Part shown: positions 1 through 8,523 of the stretch, piece by piece | Layout: every line of letters begins with the position of its first letter | Position numbering within the stretch: position 1 is the stretch's first letter | Source: Dehalobacter sp. 12DCB1 | GTDB lineage: Bacteria > Bacillota > Desulfitobacteriia > Desulfitobacteriales > Syntrophobotulaceae | Reading direction: 5' to 3' | Length of the DNA stretch: 64,000 bases | Assembly: GCF_004343605.1 (NCBI RefSeq) | Contig: NZ_POSF01000014.1 | Span: 186,001-250,000, forward strand | Made by a program: the position numbers and the translations under genes | Notes under the pieces: generated by a model | What the model saw: the letters and a program-made list of their open reading frames with translations, nothing else | Told to the model about the DNA's origin: nothing | Databases searched by the model: none

Positions 1-474
1 GCAGCTATAAGGGTCACGTCCTCCGATTGGATCGTTTTCTCTGTAGCTCCAAACCCATTCCTTATTTTCGTAGCACTTGTCGCTCGTAACATTGACGATT
101 GCCCGTACGCTGTCGCACTCCCTGACAGCATCCAGAAGATTGACCGTTCCCATTATATTAATTTCAAATGTTTCCCTGGGGTTTCGATATGATTCCCTCA
201 CAAGTGACTGGGCTGCTAGATGAAAAATGATTTCGGGCTTAAAATCCGCGATTACTTTTTTCAAATGTTCTATATCGCGAATGTCCCCAGAGACAGAAGC
301 CATATGATGTTCCAGGTCAACTTGCGTAAAAAGATTCGGCTGGGTTGGAGGCTCAAGAGCATATCCTAAGATTTCTGCGCCCTTGTTTTGCAGAAGCAAA
401 GATAGCCATCCGCCCTTAAACCCGGTATGTCCGGTGATCAATACTTTTTTGCCAATCCAGAATTGATTATTCAT
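1..474 (-). CDS. rfbG: CDP-glucose 4,6-dehydratase, C-terminal part outside window
   Basis: Probable NAD-dependent short-chain (extended SDR) dehydratase that converts CDP-glucose to CDP-4-keto-6-deoxyglucose, a precursor of deoxysugars. About 157 residues are visible. The N-terminus MNNQFWIGKKVLITGHTGF carries the Rossmann TGxxGFxG motif, followed by an HLAAQ strand and a VTSDKCYENKEW stretch typical of this subfamily. The window edge cuts it at RDPYS, right where the catalytic YxxxK begins, so roughly half of a normal 350-residue protein is missing. The ATG at 474 overlaps the rfbF stop by four bases (ATGA), which implies translational coupling. The pairing with rfbF makes the CDP-glucose assignment firmer than for a generic epimerase. 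Confidence 0.9.
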   Translation of the reverse strand, partial: MNNQFWIGKKVLITGHTGFKGGWLSLLLQNKGAEILGYALEPPTQPNLFTQVDLEHHMASVSGDIRDIEHLKKVIADFKPEIIFHLAAQSLVRESYRNPRETFEINIMGTVNLLDAVRECDSVRAIVNVTSDKCYENKEWVWSYRENDPIGGRDPYSC

Positions 475-1247
475 TGCCAAGTCACCCACGGAGCCTGCCC
501 ACTGTTCCATAAGTCTTCGAGTCTTATCTTGTCCCTTAAAGTATCCATGGGAAGCCAAAAACCATCATGTTTAAATGCAAATAGTTTCTTCTCTTTGGCC
601 AATTCCTCTAAAGGCTCGGTCTCCCAGGCTATATCATCGCCGGAAATGTAGTCGAATATTTCAGGTTCGAGCACAAAATAGCCGCCATTAATCCAGCTGT
701 CTTCCCCTTCAGGCTTCTCTTTAAATTTCCTGATTCTATTTTTATTCGTACTAAATTCTAGCATACCATATCTTGCAGGAGGATTAACCGCTGTTAACGT
801 AGCCTTCCCTCGCTGTTCAAGATGAAATTGAATCAACTCCTGAATATTTACATTACATAACCCATCACCGTAGGTAAAGCAAAATGTTTCTCGACCGACA
901 TAGTCCCGAATTCGCTTTAATCTTCCTCCAGTCATTGTATCTTGACCTGTATCAATAAGCGTTACTTTCCACGGTTCACTGGTATTGTTATGAATATGCA
1001 TCTCGTTGTTTTTTAAATCAAACGTAATATCAGATTGGTGCAAATAATAATTTGCAAAATACTCTTTGATGACATATCCTTTATAGCCAAGGCAAATAAT
1101 AAACTCATTAATACCATAAGAAGAATAGATTTTCATAATATGCCAAAGAACCGGATGCCCTCCTATCTCAACCATAGGCTTAGGCCTTATTGTAGTTTCC
1201 TCTGATAGCCTTGTTCCAAGTCCTCCAGCAAGAATAACACATTTCAT
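471..1247 (-). CDS. rfbF: glucose-1-phosphate cytidylyltransferase
   Basis: Catalyses CTP + glucose-1-phosphate to CDP-glucose + PPi, the first step of CDP-deoxysugar synthesis in the cytoplasm. The 258-residue length is normal for the family. The nucleotidyltransferase signature GGLGTRLSEET followed by RPKPMVEIGGHPVLWHIM is at residues 8-39. The acceptor-side YGDGLCNVN and the sugar-binding NGGYFVLEP segments are also present. It is coupled by a four-base overlap to rfbG downstream and lies 31 bases after a glycosyltransferase gene, so these genes probably form one operon that runs on from the flagellar region. The product could feed flagellin or cell-surface glycosylation; that role is inferred from position only. 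Confidence 0.93.
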   Translation of the reverse strand: MKCVILAGGLGTRLSEETTIRPKPMVEIGGHPVLWHIMKIYSSYGINEFIICLGYKGYVIKEYFANYYLHQSDITFDLKNNEMHIHNNTSEPWKVTLIDTGQDTMTGGRLKRIRDYVGRETFCFTYGDGLCNVNIQELIQFHLEQRGKATLTAVNPPARYGMLEFSTNKNRIRKFKEKPEGEDSWINGGYFVLEPEIFDYISGDDIAWETEPLEELAKEKKLFAFKHDGFWLPMDTLRDKIRLEDLWNSGQAPWVTWQ

Positions 1248-1278
1248 CGCTATTCCCCCAAATACTAAAATTGATATT

Positions 1279-2688
1279 CTACGCTAACCAAAGGCTAAAA
1301 AAATACCTGTTGGCCTTCATCCTTAACTTCACAACTTCTCTAGCCTGTTCAGGAAAGACATCCGCTAAATTATCCATAAATACTTTGTCATCTCCCTCAA
1401 CTTCATTCGTGTCAATGGTTACTTTTTTAACTTGAACGCCTAAAGCCATTAATTCTTTTTCCATACTGACAAGATCAAATACCTTGACATATCCGTTTTG
1501 GGCAATACCTGTTTCCATTCCTGCCATCATGCTTAATAACAGATCATATCGCATCGTATTATTTACGGATAAAATGATTTGTCCGTTTTCTTTTAATAAC
1601 GTCTTCAAAGTTCCAATTAAATCAATAAATTGATCATAATATTGTGCTGGTTCTCCAATGACAACATAATCAAACTTTTCATTCGCGAATTTTTTGCTGA
1701 TATCGCGATAATCTCCACAAATTGCACTTTGACAGATTGTATCCAGATCGGTCATATATTTGTAAACTTTGGTAAATGCAAAAAGCTGTACATCCCGCTG
1801 TCCTTGATTTCTTAACTTGTTTTTCAGCTGTAAGATTGTCGCACCGCATCTTGGATCAATCCCAAGAATTCGAATATCGCTTTTCCCCTTAGCCTCTTCA
1901 TAATCGACAAGATTAAGCAAATCAAAATCGTAATGAACATCTGTCCAGGCATCAAGATTATATTTATCTATAAAAAATTGACGGCTAACCTCCAGAGACT
2001 TGTTTTCCTTTTGCCCTGCGCCCGTGGTAATCGATCCAAAATGGAACGTGAAGGTATCAGCGGCAAAAACCAGTTTATATCCCGCTCTGCGAATTCTGAA
2101 GCTCATATCGTCATCGGCAAATTCGCCAAAGTAGAATTTCGGATCGTAATAACCTACGAGATCTAAGACTTCTCTTTTCACAAAAAGAACTGTTGGCATC
2201 AGCCGAACACGCTCTTCCCATTTATCCGGATCTGAATGATTAAATGCTCTTGCAAAGTCCTGCATTTCCTCAATATTCTTATAATTGCCAGGTATCTGTT
2301 GAAAATTACTTACATTGCTAGCCGCTGGAGCAACAAAACCAATTTCTTCATCAGATTCCATGCATAAGATAAGATTTTTTAGCCAATCTTTTGTAAATAT
2401 AAAATCATTACAGACACCGGCAATATACTTGCCTTCAGCAGCCTTCAACCCAATATTGAACCCATTAACTGGTCCCACGTTATTATCCAGATGGATTTTT
2501 TTCTTATTGGGTAAGCTGTCAAAGTACTCCTTTGTACCATCAAACGAACCATTATTGACCGTAATTAATTCAAAATCAATTCCTTCAGAATATTGATAAA
2601 TGCTGTCAATGGCTAGCTTTGTATAATCGAGATGATTATATCCCAGAATGACAATACTCACTAAAGGGTTTACAGCATCATTGTACAT
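1279..2688 (-). CDS. family 2 glycosyltransferase with C-terminal methyltransferase-like domain
   Basis: 469 residues in two parts. Residues about 8-235 form a GT-A fold family 2 glycosyltransferase: VSIVILGYNHLDYTKLAIDS at the start, the metal/nucleotide site around GVCNDF, and the late acidic motif ADDDMSFRIRRAGYKL. Residues about 270-450 look like a Rossmann methyltransferase-type fold (DIRILGIDPRCGATILQLKN, then FDYVVIGEPAQYYDQFIDLI and LKENGQIILSVNN). The glycine-rich SAM loop reads GIDPRCG, which is degenerate, so the second domain may be structural rather than catalytic. It lies between rfbF and a second glycosyltransferase. Sugar donor and acceptor are unknown; modification of flagellin or a surface polymer is likely from the setting. 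Confidence 0.8.
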   Translation of the reverse strand: MYNDAVNPLVSIVILGYNHLDYTKLAIDSIYQYSEGIDFELITVNNGSFDGTKEYFDSLPNKKKIHLDNNVGPVNGFNIGLKAAEGKYIAGVCNDFIFTKDWLKNLILCMESDEEIGFVAPAASNVSNFQQIPGNYKNIEEMQDFARAFNHSDPDKWEERVRLMPTVLFVKREVLDLVGYYDPKFYFGEFADDDMSFRIRRAGYKLVFAADTFTFHFGSITTGAGQKENKSLEVSRQFFIDKYNLDAWTDVHYDFDLLNLVDYEEAKGKSDIRILGIDPRCGATILQLKNKLRNQGQRDVQLFAFTKVYKYMTDLDTICQSAICGDYRDISKKFANEKFDYVVIGEPAQYYDQFIDLIGTLKTLLKENGQIILSVNNTMRYDLLLSMMAGMETGIAQNGYVKVFDLVSMEKELMALGVQVKKVTIDTNEVEGDDKVFMDNLADVFPEQAREVVKLRMKANRYFFSLWLA

Positions 2689-2749
2689 AGATTAACCTCC
2701 AACATTTTTATCAAATGAACATGTTCTTACATTGGTTTCGCTGTATTGG

Positions 2750-4825
2750 TTAATTATCCTCCATATCAGCTTTAAATTCAGCAATTTCCGGATCATTCGG
2801 GATAATTTCCTCATAGGCCTGAATAATCTCCCTGGCTTCTTTGAACATCCCGTTTTGGATAAACTGTTTCAGATTGGCTTTCACAATCCGCGCATACTCC
2901 TGCATTTCAGTGCTGACTGCAGGCTGCGTCTGAACGTCTATTTTTTTCGTCAGCCTGTCCAAAAGCACTTCTATCCCTTTTTTCATGTCAGGATACTCAA
3001 GAAGTGCTTTTTTCAAATACCTTACATATTGGGCCTGATCGGAATTTTCTACGAAATGGGCTTTATCAAGACAGTAGAAGAATATTTCTTCCTTATTGGC
3101 TAGAAGATAAGGTTTGTCATTTTCAAATAGTTCCGGCCTGTAGATTCTCCTGATATAACCGATACCCTCATGGATGTATCTGTCCAGTACCTGATCGTAC
3201 TTTTCTTCATCAAGGTTCTCCGCTTGAAGCATGATCCTCCGTAATATTTTATGGACCCGTTGTTCTTCAAGGGGGGCATCTTGATCCCGACTTTGCAGAT
3301 ATACATCACATACTTCGTCAAAATCCGGATATTTTTCAGTTAAATATTTGAACAACAATTCCAGTTCCTGCTCTTGAATTTCAAGGTTGACACTATTTAA
3401 AGGGAGCTTCATTTTCGTAACAAAATAGAAAATATCGCCATAATAAAACCCAAGCTCACTAAGCGAAAGGCTCTTAATCCCGCTCAGAAGCTGGTTAGTC
3501 ACGTTTTTCTGCCCCCAAAGCCTGATTGTGTTTAATAAGCCATACTCCGAATCCTCATTATGGAAAAGTCGGGCCACTTCTTCCCGCTTTATCTCGTCCT
3601 CACTAAACAATAAAGTCTCCAGAGCTAAACAGAAACTTTTTTCCAAGTCTTTTTTTGCGAATTTGCTTATTTTATTATAGAAGCATTTTATTTCTTGATA
3701 TTTTTCAAGACTTAAGTAAAGTGAAATTTGATGAGGGACAGCCTTTTCAATCATTTCAATGGTCTCGAGCTTCTCGAGTGCTTCCAGTGCATCTTCTTTC
3801 TGGTCTATCTCCTTGTACATTACAGCTAAATCATAGTAAACATCGTCTTTATGAGAAAATGAGTTTGAGATAATTCTCGGATCTTTTCCTCGAAACTGAT
3901 CATAATTTTCCACATAGTATAAATACTTCTGGTAACTTGCAATTGCTTCCTGGTATTGTTTCAGCATCCCTTGGGCTTTAGCAAGACAAAACCATAAGTC
4001 AATGGCCCATTCCCTGTATTTCAGGCCTTCCTGCGCTAGTTCTACTGTTTTCTTGTACTCTCCGTTATCGTTGTATAGCATAGCAAGGGTACTGTAAACA
4101 TAAAAATACTCCACAGGGTCCATGTTCTTTCTTTTGGCTGTTTCGTAAGCTCTTACCGCAGGATCCAAAGCGTCTTTATGGTTTTTAAACGTAGCAATCG
4201 TGTTGGAAAGATAAAATAATAAACCGACATTATCTGGATCCTTCTCTATGGCTTGCAGCAGTATAGGCTCATAAAGTTTGAGCTTTCGTTCCCTAAGCTC
4301 CGGATCATCGGCCGGATAACCATAATGCAGCAACTGGGCATCAAGAACTGCCAGCGGTGGTTCGAAGATCGGCTCTTCATGAATAACACCTTGAAAACCA
4401 AATTTTGCTGTTTTGCGAAATAAACGCGTGACCACGCCAGTCCCAACTTTACTGGTATTATTGGTTTGAAAAATATTATCAATCTGAATCGCTGCCGCAT
4501 TAATATTTTTAGAAACCTTTGATGTGATAAATTGAACGATTGCTTCATATCCTCTCAGTTCTTCATCGGCATCTACAAACATGAACCAGTCCCCCCGGGT
4601 GTACTGCACCGTTATATTCCTCATTTTTGAATAGTCATTTTCCCAGGGATGGAAGTATACTTTATTCGTATATTTTTTGGCAATTTCCACTGTTTGATCC
4701 ATTGATCCTGTATCAACAATGATGAGTTCCGAAGAAACTGCGTTTAAAAGTGGCTTAAGGCTTTCTAAACATCTTTTCAGATTTTTTTCTTCATTTTTCA
4801 CCATCATACCGATGCTTAATTTCAA
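2750..4825 (-). CDS. family 2 glycosyltransferase with TPR-like helical region
   Basis: 691 residues. The first 100 residues are a classic family 2 glycosyltransferase core: LSIGMMVKNEEKNLKRCLES, the nucleotide strand LIIVDTGSMDQT, and the DxD-type metal site in WFMFVDADEELRG. From about residue 175 on the chain is helical, with repeated aromatic/alanine patterns that look like TPR units (FYVYSTLAMLYNDNGEYKKT, IDLWFCLAKAQGMLKQYQEA). A long, less regular helical tail reaches the C-terminus. This MVKNEE/TPR architecture is common in Clostridia next to flagellin genes and in protein O-glycosylation loci. No signal peptide or membrane segment is seen, so it is probably cytoplasmic. The acceptor is unknown. 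Confidence 0.82.
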   Translation of the reverse strand: MKLSIGMMVKNEEKNLKRCLESLKPLLNAVSSELIIVDTGSMDQTVEIAKKYTNKVYFHPWENDYSKMRNITVQYTRGDWFMFVDADEELRGYEAIVQFITSKVSKNINAAAIQIDNIFQTNNTSKVGTGVVTRLFRKTAKFGFQGVIHEEPIFEPPLAVLDAQLLHYGYPADDPELRERKLKLYEPILLQAIEKDPDNVGLLFYLSNTIATFKNHKDALDPAVRAYETAKRKNMDPVEYFYVYSTLAMLYNDNGEYKKTVELAQEGLKYREWAIDLWFCLAKAQGMLKQYQEAIASYQKYLYYVENYDQFRGKDPRIISNSFSHKDDVYYDLAVMYKEIDQKEDALEALEKLETIEMIEKAVPHQISLYLSLEKYQEIKCFYNKISKFAKKDLEKSFCLALETLLFSEDEIKREEVARLFHNEDSEYGLLNTIRLWGQKNVTNQLLSGIKSLSLSELGFYYGDIFYFVTKMKLPLNSVNLEIQEQELELLFKYLTEKYPDFDEVCDVYLQSRDQDAPLEEQRVHKILRRIMLQAENLDEEKYDQVLDRYIHEGIGYIRRIYRPELFENDKPYLLANKEEIFFYCLDKAHFVENSDQAQYVRYLKKALLEYPDMKKGIEVLLDRLTKKIDVQTQPAVSTEMQEYARIVKANLKQFIQNGMFKEAREIIQAYEEIIPNDPEIAEFKADMEDN

Positions 4826-5010
4826 AACAACCCACTTCCTTTAGCAAATGTCAGTCATCAAATCTTAAATAATTTATTAGTTCGTGCCACCAGGATATCA
4901 AAGATTTAGCGTTTACATGATACTAAATATAATATCGGCTATACTCCTGTTTTTCTGGAGAATAAATTCTGATAAAAAGCAAATCAATTTCCGGCCAGAA
5001 TTAACATTTT

Positions 5011-6084
5011 TTAAATGCCGGGCTTCAGATCCGCAATACGGGTTAAAGCAGGTTCATATCCTTCTGATCTAGCTCTGGTATAAAATTCTTTGGCTTTAAC
5101 CATGTCTCCGGTTGTTTCATAGTACACGCCCAAATTATAGGCTGCCAGGAAACTTCCCGTTCCGGTCATTGTACTATACTTATCGGTCTCTCCCAGTCGA
5201 AGACAGGTCTTATACTCCCGTTCAATCTCCGGAAACAAGTGAATATATTTGTTCACATCTGAAAAAACAAGCTCCATATAAAAAAGAGCGCATACAAAAT
5301 GAAAATCCGGATAATCGGCAAACTGCGCTCTTTCTTTTTCAATCATGCCGATTCCTTTAAACAGCCTTCCGGTGGCAAGAATATTGTAAAGATAGTCAAT
5401 CACAACAAGATCTCTATAGCCTGCGTTTCGACCCAGAAATTGATAGCACTTTTCGAAATAGTCGTTTGCCGTCTGATATTGGCCGGATAACTTGTATTGT
5501 TTGGCTGTCTGGTAAAGAAGATAAGGGTCACTAGGATGATTGTCCAGTTCGAGAAGCAATAACCGTAAATTTCGGCCCGTTTTGTCCGTTTCGTAGTAGC
5601 CGTCATGATTCACTTCGATTTCCGTATTGACCCGTGGAAGGTTCGATTTAATTTGCTCATGAACCCTGCCCTCAAAATAAATTCCTTTCGGAATCAACCT
5701 GGAGACCCAGGTGCTGGAAGTTCTTATTTCATGATCCTGCTTAATCTTACTGACCACTTTGATTCTGCCGATGGCCTCAGACTGTTCCATAAAGCGCTGA
5801 ATACTCTCTTTCGTTCCCTGTGTAAAAACTTCATCAGCATCGAGGATTAGATTCCAATCCCCTGCCGCGTAACTCAGCGCAAAATTCCGGGCCTTGGCAA
5901 AGTCATCCTCCCAAACATAATCGCATACTTTAGCACCATAAGCGTGGGCAATTTTTTTCGTATCATCCGTGGAACCCGTATCCGCAACAATCATTTCATC
6001 AACAAGATGCTTAACACTATCTAAACATCTGGCTAAGACCTTCTCTTCATTTTTAACAATCATGACCAACGATAGCTTTCTCAT
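5011..6084 (-). CDS. family 2 glycosyltransferase, short TPR form
   Basis: 357 residues and related to the preceding 691-residue glycosyltransferase. The opening LSLVMIVKNEEKVLARCLDS, the strand EMIVADTGSTDDT and the metal site WNLILDADEVF match the same SunS/TPR-type family 2 enzymes. Residues about 190-345 contain helical TPR-like repeats (YLLYQTAKQYKLSGQYQTAN and FLAAYNLGVYYETTGDMVKA). It is the first gene after csrA and is separated from it by a terminator-like hairpin, so it may have its own promoter or depend on read-through. The two related glycosyltransferases side by side suggest duplication and successive sugar additions; this is inference. Confidence 0.82.
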   Translation of the reverse strand: MRKLSLVMIVKNEEKVLARCLDSVKHLVDEMIVADTGSTDDTKKIAHAYGAKVCDYVWEDDFAKARNFALSYAAGDWNLILDADEVFTQGTKESIQRFMEQSEAIGRIKVVSKIKQDHEIRTSSTWVSRLIPKGIYFEGRVHEQIKSNLPRVNTEIEVNHDGYYETDKTGRNLRLLLLELDNHPSDPYLLYQTAKQYKLSGQYQTANDYFEKCYQFLGRNAGYRDLVVIDYLYNILATGRLFKGIGMIEKERAQFADYPDFHFVCALFYMELVFSDVNKYIHLFPEIEREYKTCLRLGETDKYSTMTGTGSFLAAYNLGVYYETTGDMVKAKEFYTRARSEGYEPALTRIADLKPGI

Positions 6085-6147
6085 CTTGCTCTCTTAACTC
6101 CAAAAATTTATCTTTTAACGAGTAACCAGAAATTTTTATTAAAAATC

Positions 6148-6172
6148 AAACTCTCCAAAATCAAGAGAGTTT
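6148..6172 (-). terminator. probable terminator after csrA
   Basis: Inverted repeat AAACTCTC (6148-6155) with GAGAGTTT (6165-6172) and a nine-base loop. On the minus strand it is followed by a T-rich tract (complement of 6125-6147). It lies just past the csrA stop and would end the flagellar transcript ahead of the glycosyltransferase genes. Confidence 0.6.
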
Positions 6173-6186
6173 TAATCGTGTGCTCT

Positions 6187-6447
6187 TTATTCTTTATTCC
6201 CAGGCAAATTCCCCTTAAGCATCTGTTTCAGCTGGCCGGATAATTCCGCTTCCGGAAGTTTGGATGCAGCGGAAGCCTTCACATTTTGATTCTGCACTTC
6301 TTCATAAACTTCGCTGCGCAGAATCTTAATATCTTTAGGTGCTTCAATGCCAATCCTAACCTGATCTCCGACTACCGCAACCACCACAATCTCAATATTG
6401 TCGCCGATCATAATTCTTTCATTGATTTTCCGTGATAAAACCAGCAT
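6187..6447 (-). CDS. csrA: carbon storage regulator CsrA
   Basis: 86-residue RNA-binding translational regulator. The N-terminus MLVLSRKINERIMIGDNIEI and the segment VRIGIEAPKDIKILRSEVYE are the conserved CsrA core. A 25-residue tail makes it longer than the usual 61-75 residues. In Firmicutes CsrA represses flagellin translation and is itself bound and held inactive by FliW. Its ATG shares one base with the fliW stop (TGATG), so the two are translationally coupled, as expected for this regulatory pair. Confidence 0.96.
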   Translation of the reverse strand: MLVLSRKINERIMIGDNIEIVVVAVVGDQVRIGIEAPKDIKILRSEVYEEVQNQNVKASAASKLPEAELSGQLKQMLKGNLPGNKE

Positions 6448-6899
6448 CAGTCCACAGCTCCTTCTTGATCGTTTTTTGTTCCGATAGAATCCTGCTGTGT
6501 TGGAAACAATGGCTGCCTGGAAGAATGAATCTCATCACTCAGGATCAATTGAACCCCTTTATGGGTCCTCGCATTCAGAATCAGAGGAGCACGCAGGTTG
6601 ACGGTCGACTGGGCCAGATCATTGGCGTGTACGGTAATGATGTTCCAAACATCCACGTTATCGGTAACTGCAATGTCCAAAATCTCTGTTTCACGCGGAC
6701 TCAAGTCCACCTGAGGCAAATATTCCGGAAAAAAGAGCTGTGACCGAATCAGAAAAAAAGCAATTTCCCGGTTGGCGACGGCATCCATCCTAGCGAGGAA
6801 AGTATCCTCTTCAATATTCAGAGAAAATTCTTTTAGCTCTTCAAATCCGGGTATTCCATCAGGGAAAAAGATAACTGATTCAATTCCTTTGCCATCCAT
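6447..6899 (-). CDS. fliW: flagellar assembly factor FliW
   Basis: 150-residue FliW: it binds CsrA and flagellin and so links flagellin secretion to CsrA-controlled translation. FFPDGIPGFEELKEFSL is the typical N-terminal motif, and VDVWNIITVHANDLAQSTVN followed by NLRAPLILNARTHKGVQ is the conserved C-terminal core. The start at 6899 (ATGGATGG) is chosen because AGGAGG is at 6911-6917, eleven bases away. The upstream gap to the DUF6470 gene is a run of imperfect hexamers (see repeat entry). Coupled by a one-base overlap to csrA. Confidence 0.95.
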   Translation of the reverse strand: MDGKGIESVIFFPDGIPGFEELKEFSLNIEEDTFLARMDAVANREIAFFLIRSQLFFPEYLPQVDLSPRETEILDIAVTDNVDVWNIITVHANDLAQSTVNLRAPLILNARTHKGVQLILSDEIHSSRQPLFPTQQDSIGTKNDQEGAVD

Positions 6900-6916
6900 T
6901 GTTTATTCTTCCTCCT

Positions 6917-6985
6917 TGGTCTGTCTCATTTCTATTCCTATTTCTATTCTTATTCTCATACTCATTTTCATCTTCATTTTCATTT
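6917..6985 (-). repeat. degenerate hexanucleotide tract between the DUF6470 gene and fliW
   Basis: About 70 bases of purine-rich six-base units on the minus strand, with GAAAAT-, GAGTAT- and AGAAAT-type variants repeated about ten times. The tract fills the whole gap between the DUF6470 stop (6986) and the fliW ribosome binding site (6911-6917). Nothing else is recognisable in the gap. Such a tract can change length by slippage. Confidence 0.75.
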
Positions 6986-7546
6986 TCATTGTTTAATATC
7001 AATGGCTTGTCCTACCGCTTTGATTTCGAGGTAGGCTTGCTGCTCAATAAAAGAACGAACAGACGGATACTTGAAGCCGTCTATCGATACCTCGCCCAAA
7101 TCGGCGGAATAGTGAACATCACCCTGCTGAAGATTAGAATGAACTTCAGCTGGGGTATACCGAATCTCAATGGGTGCAAGCGAAGCAATCGTGACCTCGC
7201 TCTCGGGCGGGGCCATCGCTTGAAATACCACTTGTCCAATCGGCACATTATTTTCAATCTCGCCTATTTGACGCCCCGTTTGAACGATCGTTTCCAGGTC
7301 CTGTTGGAATTCAGCATCGGCATTCGCTTTAAGGCTTTGTTGCATAAACCAGATCCCTCCAAACCCTATCGATTCACGCATTGAGCTGGAGTCAATTTCG
7401 AGGTTCGGTTGTGATGTTCGAACCTGAACATTCGGATTAATCTGGTCAATCTGTAAATTAGGCTGCTTTTTATTCAGTTCATAACTGGCATCACTAATAT
7501 TCAGGCCGATTCTGGCAAACTGCTGATTAAACTGCAGGCTAATCAT
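6986..7546 (-). CDS. DUF6470 family flagellar-locus protein
   Basis: 186 residues from the ATG at 7546. I chose this start over an ATG six codons upstream because GGAGG (7554-7558) lies seven bases before it. The opening MISLQFNQQFARIGLNISDA and the repeated PNLQI/PNVQV motifs match the DUF6470 family, which in Clostridia sits between flgL and fliW just as here. The function is unknown. Conserved position suggests a role in hook-filament junction or flagellin assembly or secretion control. No signal peptide or membrane segment is seen. The family assignment is from memory of the motif and gene order. Confidence 0.8.
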   Translation of the reverse strand: MISLQFNQQFARIGLNISDASYELNKKQPNLQIDQINPNVQVRTSQPNLEIDSSSMRESIGFGGIWFMQQSLKANADAEFQQDLETIVQTGRQIGEIENNVPIGQVVFQAMAPPESEVTIASLAPIEIRYTPAEVHSNLQQGDVHYSADLGEVSIDGFKYPSVRSFIEQQAYLEIKAVGQAIDIKQ

Positions 7547-7624
7547 ACCGGCACCTCCAAGCAATCACGATCTGTGGAAAGAAGAAAATAAATCTAATTT
7601 AAGCTAACATTGTTGAAAATGACT

Positions 7625-8512
7625 TTATTGTAGAAAATCAACCAAAGAAGGCTGGATGATTTGGGCACCGACCGACAATGCCGCTCGGTACGTATTCATC
7701 GTTGAGTTATAATCAACAATTGCCGCTGCCAAGTCCGTATCCCGAAGATTGGACAGATTCATCTTGGCATTGATAATACTGGTCTCAAGATTGTTACTGA
7801 TCGTTTCTACCCTACTGATCTTTGCACCGAGCTCCGCCCGGACATCAATAAATGTGCTTAATATTGAATCAAGATCCGCGATAGAATTGCCTGCTGCAGT
7901 GTAATCGCCATTATTCAGGGCTGTAGAAAAATCATTCAGTGCTGTGAAGAAATCACTGACCCCAGTCCCAGTATCGACGCCAAAGAGTTCCTGACCATTG
8001 ATGGAAATATTAAAATTGACATTGGCACCAAGTTCCACGGAGAGTGATTCGGCGTTTCCCTCCCATAGTGTACCCGTCCAGGGAGCCGTATCCGTGTTTG
8101 TCCCGCTGAAAATATAGCGCGAACCGACTTGACTGTTTGCCATAACACCGAGCTGTTCAATAATTTGATCGACTTCCTTTTTGATATCGCCCAGATCATC
8201 TGGGGAATTGGTCTGGCTCGACCCCTGCACTGCAAGCTCTCTTAAGCGCTGAAGCATCGAGGTCATATTGGCGGTTACAGATTCAACACTGGACATATAA
8301 TCGAGAGCCCGGCTAGCATTATCCTTCCATTGCTCCATCGATGAAATATTTGTCTTCAGCCCTAAAATCGCCGTAATCTTAGACGGATCATCCGAAGGCT
8401 TAGATATCGCCTGCCCCGTAGAAATACTGTTCTGGAGATCAATCATTTTATTACTGGATTTTTGCAGATTCGACAAAAGGTTACTGCTAATAATATTATT
8501 CGTTATCCGCAT
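7625..8512 (-). CDS. flgL: flagellar hook-associated protein 3 (FlgL)
   Basis: 295 residues. FlgL forms the second junction ring between hook and filament and is exported by the flagellar type III system. The N-terminal coiled-coil begins MRITNNIISSNLLSNLQKSS and contains STGQAISKPSDDPSK, the conserved flagellin/FlgL motif. The middle has RYIFSGTNTDTAPW, typical of FlgL. The C-terminal helix (NLRDTDLAAAIVDYNSTMN, ending QPSLVDFLQ) is the other half of the D0/D1 core. It starts eleven bases after flgK in the order flgM-flgN-flgK-flgL. Confidence 0.95.
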   Translation of the reverse strand: MRITNNIISSNLLSNLQKSSNKMIDLQNSISTGQAISKPSDDPSKITAILGLKTNISSMEQWKDNASRALDYMSSVESVTANMTSMLQRLRELAVQGSSQTNSPDDLGDIKKEVDQIIEQLGVMANSQVGSRYIFSGTNTDTAPWTGTLWEGNAESLSVELGANVNFNISINGQELFGVDTGTGVSDFFTALNDFSTALNNGDYTAAGNSIADLDSILSTFIDVRAELGAKISRVETISNNLETSIINAKMNLSNLRDTDLAAAIVDYNSTMNTYRAALSVGAQIIQPSLVDFLQ

Positions 8513-8523
8513 GCTTATTCCTC

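Noticed and set aside
6899..7384. Plus-strand frame opposite the DUF6470 gene
   Set aside because: Its Ser/Phe/Ile-rich start is the complement of the hexamer tract; no ribosome site and no protein-like composition.
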